From Flavobacterium sp. Sd200 (GTDB lineage Bacteria > Bacteroidota > Bacteroidia > Flavobacteriales > Flavobacteriaceae): a stretch of DNA of 46,006 nucleotides. Location: the NCBI RefSeq assembly GCF_009826935.1, contig NZ_WUMN01000012.1:1-46006 (forward strand), written 5' to 3'. The notes beneath the pieces were generated by a model. The model saw only the letters and a program-made list of their open reading frames with translations. It was not told the DNA's origin and searched no databases. A program made the position numbers and the translations under genes. Shown piece by piece: positions 1 through 6,493 of this stretch; position 1 is the stretch's first letter; each line of letters starts with the position of its first letter.

Positions 1-467
1 ATTATAGTTTTATATTAAACATTTATGGCTTAAAATACCCTATCAGAAAAAAACGTAACCACGAAAAGCGACATTTATACCAATAAGAAGCCAAAAAAAC
101 AAAGTTTATTTTAATTTATGACGTATTCAGAATTAATTTAAATTATTGTTTACAATTACTTTACACACAAAAACATAAACTACTGATTATAAGACCCCAA
201 CAACCACTCAACTGCATTCTTATAAAATTAAAACATCATCCAAACCTCTGTAAAATTCAAGCCTTACACTTAAAATCGCATAAAATTATAGTTTTTTATG
301 CAAAAAAACTCATTTAGCTGTTTAGTTTTCGAAAATAAGTAAAAAAAATCAAGCTTTAAAGCTTACCTTAAACATAATGTAAATTTTAACCAAAAGAAAC
401 AAATTTGTTTTTATTTGTTATGATTTTTAAAATCTTAGAATTACTCTGTCATGCCAACAAGTCTTTA
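1..467. other. AT-rich non-coding stretch
   Basis: No convincing coding region, RNA gene or strong hairpin is visible here on either strand. The sequence is extremely AT-rich with many A and T runs, and stops occur in all frames. Its right end holds the promoter of the downstream phosphoesterase gene. It could contain the 3' end or regulatory region of a gene outside the window, but nothing supports that directly. Confidence 0.5.
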
Positions 468-475
468 TATATTTG
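468..475 (+). promoter_or_regulatory. Bacteroidota -7 promoter element for the lpxH-like gene
   Basis: TATATTTG matches the Bacteroidota -7 consensus TAnnTTTG. It lies 18 bases before the ATG at 494, so transcription should start around 481. A TTG at 473 in the same frame falls inside this element, which argues against using it as the start codon. I see no clear TTG-type -33 partner. Confidence 0.55.
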
Positions 476-493
476 TATGCACTAAGTAAAAAA

Positions 494-1243
494 ATGAATA
501 GTACACAAAAAATATACTTTGCATCAGACCAGCATTTTGGTGCCCCTACACCCGAATTAAGCTTTCCAAGAGAACAAAAATTCGTAGCCTGGCTTGATGA
601 GATTAAAAAAGACGCTGACGTTTTATTTTTAGTTGGTGATCTTTTTGACTTTTGGTTTGAATACAAAACCGTTGTACCTAAGGGCTTTATAAGAGTATTA
701 GGTAAACTTGCCGAATTGCGCGACAGCGGCATTCAAATACACTTTTTTACAGGCAACCACGATCTTTGGATGGACGACTACTTTGAAAAAGAACTTAATA
801 TCCCGGTATATCATCGTCCCAAAGAGTTTACATTTAACGGAAAACAGTTTTTTATTGGACATGGAGACGGACTTGGCCCAGGCGACAAAGGCTACAAACG
901 CATGAAGAAGGTTTTTACCAACCCTTTTTCTAAATGGCTGTTTCGTTGGATGCACCCTGATATTGGAGTAAAGCTTGCGCAATATCTGTCTGTAAAAAAC
1001 AAACTTATATCGGGCAACGAAGATGTGGTGTTTTTAGGCGAAGACAAAGAATGGCTGGTGCTTTACAGCAAGCGCAAGCTACAAACCAAGCATTACGACT
1101 ACTTTATATTTGGTCATCGCCACCTGCCTATGGTTATTAAACTAAACGAAAACAGCAGTTATGTAAACCTTGGCGACTGGATTGGCTATTTTACTTATGG
1201 TGTTTTCGATGGAAATGAGTTTGAACTCAAAACCTATAAATAG
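494..1243 (+). CDS. lpxH: UDP-2,3-diacylglucosamine diphosphatase-like metallophosphoesterase
   Basis: A 249-residue calcineurin-type metallophosphoesterase. The metal-binding blocks are all visible: DQH at residues 12-14, GDLFDFW at 48-54, GNHD at 87-90, the GHGDG block near 120 and GHRH near the C-terminus. Order and size fit the LpxH family, which cleaves UDP-2,3-diacylglucosamine to lipid X in lipid A synthesis at the cytoplasmic face of the inner membrane. I chose the ATG at 494 because the longer TTG start at 473 lies inside the promoter. The gene stands alone. Bacteroidota carry several LpxH-like paralogues, so the family is certain but the exact substrate is inferred. Confidence 0.85.
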   Translation: MNSTQKIYFASDQHFGAPTPELSFPREQKFVAWLDEIKKDADVLFLVGDLFDFWFEYKTVVPKGFIRVLGKLAELRDSGIQIHFFTGNHDLWMDDYFEKELNIPVYHRPKEFTFNGKQFFIGHGDGLGPGDKGYKRMKKVFTNPFSKWLFRWMHPDIGVKLAQYLSVKNKLISGNEDVVFLGEDKEWLVLYSKRKLQTKHYDYFIFGHRHLPMVIKLNENSSYVNLGDWIGYFTYGVFDGNEFELKTYK

Positions 1244-1309
1244 AAAAAGGCATTACATCCAGAAACAGGGCAAACGTACAATTAGTGCGATATAAGCCTC
1301 AATAATACA

Positions 1310-1663
1310 TTAATTCCGGCCAATTGTATCCAAATAGTCCATAAGGTTTAAATTAAATAGTGTGCCGTCTATAAGATCTTTTATTTGCATCAGCTCTGCT
1401 TTGTTTACAGCAAGATCTATTTGGTTGAGAGGTGTTTTCAGCAAAAAACGATGGCAATGCGCCCTTTGGCAGCATGAAGAACAACTGATATCCTGACAGG
1501 TTTGATCTATAATATCGGCAAACTTTGCCACCTGTGTTGCCGTAAAATAAAACCCGGTTTCTTTAAATATGATCTGAACCTTATCTCTCAAAACCTCCCC
1601 TTCTTTCCTCCAGTGAAATGCGACCCCAAAGTCGTTATAATATACCTGCTCTACTTCTTTCAT
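1310..1663 (-). CDS. Conserved hypothetical protein with Cys/His cluster
   Basis: A 117-residue soluble protein with no signal peptide or membrane segment. Its centre holds a compact cluster, CxxxxCSSCCQRAHCHRF at about residues 56-73, which could bind a metal ion. The flanks look like an alpha/beta fold. Codon usage is that of the neighbouring core genes and a TAnnTTTG promoter lies just upstream at 1681-1688. It is divergent from the secreted protein gene at 1849 and convergent with the lpxH-like gene. I do not recognise a named family; a small zinc-binding protein of Bacteroidota is the best description. Confidence 0.7.
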   Translation of the reverse strand: MKEVEQVYYNDFGVAFHWRKEGEVLRDKVQIIFKETGFYFTATQVAKFADIIDQTCQDISCSSCCQRAHCHRFLLKTPLNQIDLAVNKAELMQIKDLIDGTLFNLNLMDYLDTIGRN

Positions 1664-1680
1664 CCCGAATTGATTTTGAA

Positions 1681-1688
1681 CAAAAATA
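1681..1688 (-). promoter_or_regulatory. -7 promoter element for the Cys/His hypothetical gene
   Basis: On the minus strand this reads TATTTTTG, a match to TAnnTTTG. It lies 18 bases ahead of the ATG at 1663, the same distance seen for the lpxH-like gene. Confidence 0.5.
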
Positions 1689-1848
1689 ATAATTATTTAA
1701 AACCATTCTAAATAAAACCTATTTTTTTATTCACACCTTAAAAACTTCTGTTCATAAAGCAGAAAAAACTACAGCTATTATGGAGGCAAATTCACTTTAT
1801 TTCCATAAATTTATAACAATCAACAAATTAACCTAAAAGCGTTTTGTT

Positions 1849-2454
1849 ATGAAAAAATATATTTTAGCCTCTTTACTTTTCATTGGGTGCATAATTTTCA
1901 GCTTTGCGCAAGTGCATACTAATTCAAAAGCTCTCTCTGCAAAAATCATTATGACCAGTGGAGAAGTTTTAGAAACTACTTTGATTCCATTTCCAATTAA
2001 ATTTGATTTGAATTACATCAAGGTTAAAGAAGGTGACCGAATCAGGAAGATTAAAAAGAAAAATATCGAAAAGATGTTTGTAGAGAATGATGTGTATGTA
2101 AACAAAAACGTCTACAGCCCATCGGGCAAAAGGATTCTGAAAAACAAAAAACTTCTAAGAGTTGTAGTTTTAGGCAAAGTAAACCTTTATTGTGATACTT
2201 ATACTGTACAGGAACCGGATCCTTTTGCAAACGGCCCTATATTTTTTAAACGAAATGTATATTATTGCCAAAAAGATAGCGAGGATGCTGCAACTATGAT
2301 TCATTATGATTTTGATAATTTCAATAAAAATGATGGATTTAAAACCGCAGCAGCAAATTATTTTTCAGATAATGAATCCATTACTGAAAAAATTAAAAAT
2401 GAAACCTTCACTTACAAAGATGTAGTAGCTGTTGTGGAAGAATATAACAAATAA
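1849..2454 (+). CDS. Secreted hypothetical protein
   Basis: A 201-residue protein starting with a clear signal peptide: a Lys-rich start, a hydrophobic core at residues 5-18 and an FAQ cleavage site near residue 21. The mature part is mixed alpha/beta and rich in Lys, Asn and Tyr. It resembles the small periplasmic proteins of unknown function common in flavobacteria, with a segment on sensing or marking 'GEVLETTLIPFPI' typical of DUF-type strands. No catalytic motif is visible. It ends 15 bases from the convergent recJ stop. Real gene by signal peptide and codon usage; function unknown. Confidence 0.75.
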   Translation: MKKYILASLLFIGCIIFSFAQVHTNSKALSAKIIMTSGEVLETTLIPFPIKFDLNYIKVKEGDRIRKIKKKNIEKMFVENDVYVNKNVYSPSGKRILKNKKLLRVVVLGKVNLYCDTYTVQEPDPFANGPIFFKRNVYYCQKDSEDAATMIHYDFDNFNKNDGFKTAAANYFSDNESITEKIKNETFTYKDVVAVVEEYNK

Positions 2455-2469
2455 CCTAAAATTGCTGTA

Positions 2470-4170
2470 TTAGTTTTCGGCATCCCTAATATCCCTCAAC
2501 CTCAACTGCAGGCTTGTTTGGCCGTTCCAAACATTCTCATCTATAGAATAGGCAGCATCAAAAGTACTGCCATTACAGGCCAGTTCTTTTTTTGAAGCAA
2601 GACCAAACCCAACTGCACCAAAACCCTCTGAACCATTTTGTTTTATAAAAAGCTTAAGGTGTTCTTCATCCTTACCAATAGCCTTACCATAACCACTGTC
2701 GGTAAGATCTTTAGACATAAAGACGGGTGTCATGTTGCCAGGACCAAAGGGCTCGAACTGCTTTAGTATCCTGAAAAATTTAGGCGTAATATCTTCAAGC
2801 AATATTTCGGCATCAATCGAAATTTCCGGAATAAGCAGATCCGGGTGGATAGTATTAGCCACCACCTCTTCAAACTTTTGACGGAATAAGGGATATTGCT
2901 CTTCTTTAAGCGTTAAACCTGCTGCATACATGTGTCCGCCAAACTGCTCTAAATATTCGGCACAGGCTTCGAGGGCATTATATACGTCAAAATCTTTAAC
3001 CGAACGTGCCGAAGCAGCCAGCTTGTCGCCACTGCGTGTAAATACCAGCGTAGGGCGGTAATAGGTTTCTATCAGCCTCGAAGCTACAATACCTATTACT
3101 CCTTTATGCCAGTCTTCCTGAAACACTACAGTCGTAAATTTATCATGGTCACTGTTTTGCTCTATCTGCAATAAAGCCTCTTGAGTGATTTGTTTGTCAA
3201 GGTCTTTTCTATCCGCATTAAGTCCTTCTATTTGGGCAGCAAAACCTTCAGCTTCATTCAAATTAAATTCCGTTAAAAGCTGTACAGCATAGTTACCATG
3301 CTTAATGCGTCCGGCAGCATTAATACGCGGTGCAATTATAAACACTACATCACTAATGCTTAATATTTGCTTTTTTACATTTTGCACCAATGCTTTAATG
3401 CCCGGCCTGGGATTACTATTTATAACATCGAGACCAAATTTTGCCAACACGCGATTCTCTCCTGTTATAGGAACAATATCAGCAGCAATGGCTGTAGCAA
3501 CAAGATCGAGGTACGGAATAAGATCATTAATAGTTTGCCCTTTGTTCGCAGCCAGTGCCTGTATAAGCTTAAATCCTACACCACATCCGCAAAGCTCGTC
3601 ATAAGGATAGTTGCAATCCTCCCGCTTAGGATCGAGCACTGCTATAGCATTGGGCAATGTATCTCCGGGGCGGTGGTGGTCGCATATAATAAAATCGATA
3701 CTTTTACTTTTAGCATAATCAACCTTGTCAATAGATTTTATACCGCAATCCAATGCAATAATCAGGGTGCAACCATTATCATCGGCATAGTCTATACCAG
3801 CAAAGGACACCCCATACCCCTCATTATACCTGTCCGGAATATAAGTATCTACATTAGGATAAAATGATTTCAGGTAAGACGACATGAGCGATACTGCTGT
3901 GGTACCATCTACATCATAATCACCAAAAACAAGTATGTTTTCGCCATTGGCAATTGCACTTTCTATCCTGTCTACCGCCCTGTCCATATCTTTCATTAAA
4001 TACGGATTGTGCAAATCGTCAAGCGACGGACGAAAGAACTGCCTTGCCTCATCGAACGTGGTTATGCCACGCTGCACCAACAAGGATGCTACTACAGCAT
4101 CTACCCCAAGGGCGTTGGCTAAATATTCTACATTTATAGGATTGGGTTGTGGTTTAAGATTCCAGCGCAT
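2470..4170 (-). CDS. recJ: Single-stranded-DNA-specific exonuclease RecJ
   Basis: A 566-residue protein with full RecJ architecture. The DHH phosphoesterase domain carries the DYDVDG motif at residues 84-89, the DCG block at 141-143 and DHH at 164-166. The DHHA1 domain has the GGH signature at 412-414, and a C-terminal OB-like domain follows. RecJ degrades single-stranded DNA 5' to 3' using Mn/Mg and acts in RecF-pathway recombination and mismatch repair in the cytoplasm. Length is typical (about 570). It appears monocistronic, convergent with the secreted hypothetical gene and separated from the next minus-strand gene by a repeat-rich spacer. Confidence 0.96.
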   Translation of the reverse strand: MRWNLKPQPNPINVEYLANALGVDAVVASLLVQRGITTFDEARQFFRPSLDDLHNPYLMKDMDRAVDRIESAIANGENILVFGDYDVDGTTAVSLMSSYLKSFYPNVDTYIPDRYNEGYGVSFAGIDYADDNGCTLIIALDCGIKSIDKVDYAKSKSIDFIICDHHRPGDTLPNAIAVLDPKREDCNYPYDELCGCGVGFKLIQALAANKGQTINDLIPYLDLVATAIAADIVPITGENRVLAKFGLDVINSNPRPGIKALVQNVKKQILSISDVVFIIAPRINAAGRIKHGNYAVQLLTEFNLNEAEGFAAQIEGLNADRKDLDKQITQEALLQIEQNSDHDKFTTVVFQEDWHKGVIGIVASRLIETYYRPTLVFTRSGDKLAASARSVKDFDVYNALEACAEYLEQFGGHMYAAGLTLKEEQYPLFRQKFEEVVANTIHPDLLIPEISIDAEILLEDITPKFFRILKQFEPFGPGNMTPVFMSKDLTDSGYGKAIGKDEEHLKLFIKQNGSEGFGAVGFGLASKKELACNGSTFDAAYSIDENVWNGQTSLQLRLRDIRDAEN

Positions 4171-4303
4171 AGTTAGGGTTAAGGCCTACAAAAATAAAAA
4201 ATGCGAAGGGGATATAGGGTGGTTTTCAGGAATTGTTTTAGTGATGAGTAATCTATTTTAATTGCATCTGCTATTCAGTATAGCTATCCCACTATCCACA
4301 CAC

Positions 4304-4336
4304 TGTCTTTGTAAGGAGAAACGACAAAGCAATCAC
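4304..4336 (+). repeat. Interspersed repeat copy, CATTGCGAGG...AAGCAATC type (degenerate)
   Basis: The segment ends in ACGACAAAGCAATCAC and begins with a TTTGTAAGG stretch, matching the widespread bacterial intergenic pattern TCATTGCGAGGNACGAAGCAATCT with several substitutions. The copy at 4363-4389 is inverted relative to it, so the pair could fold together. Confidence 0.45.
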
Positions 4337-4362
4337 ATAATAGTATAATATAAATGTAGTAA

Positions 4363-4389
4363 CAGATTGCTTCGTACCTCGCGATAACT
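4363..4389 (-). repeat. Interspersed repeat copy, inverted
   Basis: On the minus strand it reads through GCGAGGTACGAAGCAATCT, very close to the same consensus. A further copy lies at 15592-15620 just before the lactonase gene. Confidence 0.5.
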
Positions 4390-4536
4390 CATCAACAGGA
4401 TATACAGTTACGTTTTTCACATGTTGTCACCCCGAAGCACGAAGCAGTTAACCTGCCATTATATTCCGGTCAGAGATTGTTTAACACAGCCTCAAAGTCT
4501 CTGACTTTGCGGAGCAGACAAACTCCTACTTAGCCA

Positions 4537-4719
4537 TTAGGCTTTTGCGGATATTACAAGAACAATAATTCCTAAAAAAAACAATATTCCCCCTCCATAA
4601 AAAAGCAGCCCGGGAAGTATAGATCCTAAATTACTGCTGCCGTAACCAATACCTCCTGAAAGCCAGCCTGACACTATAAGAACTATTGCTACGATTGATT
4701 GTTTGTGATGTTTTTTCAT
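4537..4719 (-). CDS. Small two-TM membrane protein
   Basis: A 60-residue protein: a basic start (KKHHKQ), then two hydrophobic helices at about residues 9-28 and 33-57 separated by a Gly/Ser turn. It is too short for a recognised family. The start codon sits 10 bases after the hairpin that ends the asd unit, so it either has its own promoter or arises by readthrough from asd. It is probably an inner-membrane peptide of unknown function; the compact amphipathic layout supports it being real, but not strongly. Confidence 0.5.
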   Translation of the reverse strand: MKKHHKQSIVAIVLIVSGWLSGGIGYGSSNLGSILPGLLFYGGGILFFLGIIVLVISAKA

Positions 4720-4729
4720 TATTTAACAG

Positions 4730-4763
4730 ATAACCCGCAGCATCCTAAAATACTGCGGGTTAT
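4730..4763 (-). terminator. Hairpin terminator downstream of asd
   Basis: A perfect 11-bp inverted repeat (4730-4740 and 4753-4763) around a 12-base loop, 22 bases beyond the asd stop codon. The following bases on the minus strand are only moderately T-rich, so termination may be partial. Confidence 0.6.
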
Positions 4764-4785
4764 AAATTTATTGTGAAAAAGTATA

Positions 4786-5775
4786 TTAAACCAGTTTATG
4801 CTCTACCAAATACTCTGCAATTTGTACGGCATTTGTGGCAGCGCCCTTGCGCAGGTTGTCGGCAACTATCCAAAGGTTCAGGGTGTTTGGCTGGCTTTCA
4901 TCGCGGCGGATACGGCCTACAAAAACATCATCTTTACCCTCAGCATATAACGGCATAGGATAGTCAAATAACGCAATGTTATCCTGAACGGTTATCCCAT
5001 CGGTAGTTTCAAGAATAGAGCGTATGTCGGCCAGTTCATAGTCGTTGCTAAACTCTACGTTTACCGCTTCGCTATGTCCGCCTACAGTAGGTATGCGCAC
5101 CGTGGTTGCAGTAACCTGAATAGAATCGTCACCAATTATCTTCTTGGTTTCGCGGGTCATTTTCATTTCCTCTTTAGTATATCCGTTGTCCTCAAAAACG
5201 TCTATCTGAGGTATTGCGTTGCGGTGAATAGGATATTTATAAGCCATTTCGCCCTCTATGCCTGCATACTCATTTTCTAACTGTTTTACGGCTTTAACTC
5301 CTGTTCCGGTAACACTCTGATAAGTAGAAACCACCACGCGCTTAATGTTGTATTTTTTGTGTAGCGGAGCCAATGCCAATACCATTTGTATGGTAGAGCA
5401 GTTTGGGTTGGCTATAATTTTATCTTCTTTGGTTAGCTTGTTGGCATTAATTTCGGGCACTACCAATTTTTTAGCAGGATCCATACGCCATGCACTTGAG
5501 TTGTCTATAACGGTAGTGCCTGCTTCGGCAAATTTAGGAGCCCACTCTAAAGAAGTGCCGCCTCCCGCCGAGAACAATGCTATTTGCGGCTTCATGCTAA
5601 CGGCAGTTTCAAGGCTTACCACCTTATACTTGTTTCCCTTATAGGCTACTTCCTTACCCACACTGCGCTCGCTGGCAACAGGTATCAGTTCGGTTATTGG
5701 GAAATTTCTTTCTGCCAGTACTTTAAGCATTACTTCGCCTACCATTCCGGTAGCGCCTACAACAGCAACTTTCAT
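4786..5775 (-). CDS. asd: Aspartate-semialdehyde dehydrogenase
   Basis: A 329-residue NADPH-dependent enzyme reducing aspartyl phosphate to aspartate semialdehyde, the branch point to lysine, diaminopimelate, threonine and methionine. The Rossmann motif GATGMVG is at residues 7-13. The active-site Cys is C126 in NPNCSTIQ. The general-base histidine is H234 in VGGHSEAV, with the substrate-binding Arg at 228 just before it. Length is normal. It has its own TAnnTTTG promoter (5809-5816) and a hairpin after it, so it seems to be a single-gene unit. Its product feeds cell-wall DAP synthesis, compatible with the nearby murF-alr. Confidence 0.97.
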   Translation of the reverse strand: MKVAVVGATGMVGEVMLKVLAERNFPITELIPVASERSVGKEVAYKGNKYKVVSLETAVSMKPQIALFSAGGGTSLEWAPKFAEAGTTVIDNSSAWRMDPAKKLVVPEINANKLTKEDKIIANPNCSTIQMVLALAPLHKKYNIKRVVVSTYQSVTGTGVKAVKQLENEYAGIEGEMAYKYPIHRNAIPQIDVFEDNGYTKEEMKMTRETKKIIGDDSIQVTATTVRIPTVGGHSEAVNVEFSNDYELADIRSILETTDGITVQDNIALFDYPMPLYAEGKDDVFVGRIRRDESQPNTLNLWIVADNLRKGAATNAVQIAEYLVEHKLV

Positions 5776-5808
5776 ATCGTGATGATTATTTATTAAACGT
5801 TTCAGGCA

Positions 5809-5816
5809 AAATTAGT
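5809..5816 (-). promoter_or_regulatory. -7 promoter element for asd
   Basis: The minus strand reads TAATTTTG, an exact TAnnTTTG match, 33 bases upstream of the asd ATG. Confidence 0.6.
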
Positions 5817-5853
5817 TATAAAAGTGTTTGGAAACACAAAAATATAACAAAGA

Positions 5854-5878
5854 AAAACCGCCTTTTAGAGGCGGTTTT
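5854..5878. terminator. Bidirectional rho-independent terminator after mscL
   Basis: A 9-bp stem (5854-5862 with 5870-5878) of sequence AAAACCGCC and its complement, around a 7-base loop. It carries A residues on one side and T residues on the other, so it can act in both directions. On the minus strand it lies beyond mscL and before the asd promoter. Confidence 0.7.
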
Positions 5879-5936
5879 GTGAAACAATAGAATATATAGT
5901 GTAACGGAAACGTCTTGTTTAACAAGTGCATTGTTT

Positions 5937-6045
5937 AGACACTAATTTCACGAATTTACACAAAGCTTAACCGTATTTAGTTTATTGGTTATCAAATTCA
6001 CTGATGATGAATAAAAATCATTATGAATTCGTGAAATTAGTGTCT
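5937..6045. repeat. Long-loop inverted repeat upstream of the mscL stop
   Basis: A perfect 20-bp inverted repeat (5937-5956 and 6026-6045) with core ACTAATTTCACGAATT, separated by 69 bases. Related AATTCGTG/AAATTAGTGAAATTC-type pieces occur at about 9180-9204 and 37461-37487, suggesting a dispersed flavobacterial intergenic element. The right arm touches the mscL stop region. Confidence 0.55.
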
Positions 6046-6049
6046 TATA

Positions 6050-6436
6050 TTACTGTTTAGCTTTTAAAGCATCGCGAATTTCCATAAGCAGTTTTTCTTC
6101 GTTGCTTGGAGCCGGTGGTGCAGCAGGAGCCGGAGCTTCCTTTTTACGGGTACTGTTTACAGCCTTAACTATAAGGAATAAAACAAAAGCCACGATAATG
6201 AACGAAATTACATTGCTCAAAAAATTGCCATATTTAACCCCGGCACCCCAGGTAAGCTCTTTAATATCTTCGAGTCCGGCTTTTTCAAGTATGGGCGAAA
6301 GTATGAGTGGCGTTATCAGGTCTTCCACCATCGATTTTACAATAGCACCAAAAGCAGCACCTATAATTACACCAATAGCAAGGTCTAATACATTGCCTTT
6401 AAGTGCGAAATCTTTAAATTCTTTTAATAATGCCAT
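6050..6436 (-). CDS. mscL: Large-conductance mechanosensitive channel MscL
   Basis: A 128-residue channel protein. The N-terminal helix KEFKDFALKGNVLDLAIGVI carries the family signature and runs into TM1 (about residues 14-40), a periplasmic loop and TM2 (about 68-92). A Pro/Ala-rich linker leads to the C-terminal cytoplasmic helix that makes the pentameric bundle. MscL opens under membrane tension to release solutes on osmotic downshock. Length is normal. It lies 57 bases downstream of murF-alr on the same strand and may be co-transcribed or use a weak promoter (TAACTTAG) in the gap. Confidence 0.96.
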   Translation of the reverse strand: MALLKEFKDFALKGNVLDLAIGVIIGAAFGAIVKSMVEDLITPLILSPILEKAGLEDIKELTWGAGVKYGNFLSNVISFIIVAFVLFLIVKAVNSTRKKEAPAPAAPPAPSNEEKLLMEIRDALKAKQ

Positions 6437-6493
6437 AGTCTTAATTTTTTGTTTTTATAACTGGTTGTTTTGCTAAGTTACAAAAAACAAAAC

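Larger units (their letters stand above)
4171..4536. other. Intergenic spacer with degenerate repeats upstream of recJ
   Basis: About 365 bases without a plausible gene. It contains two oppositely oriented, decayed copies of a CATTGCGAGG...GAAGCAATCT-type interspersed repeat (4304-4336 and 4363-4389) and a third, weaker related piece at about 4424-4453. The remainder shows no ORF or hairpin of note. The recJ promoter should lie near 4180-4230, but I see no perfect TAnnTTTG. Confidence 0.5.

Noticed and set aside
473..493. TTG start for the lpxH-like gene
   Set aside because: It lies inside the TAnnTTTG promoter element; the ATG at 494 gives a full-length product.
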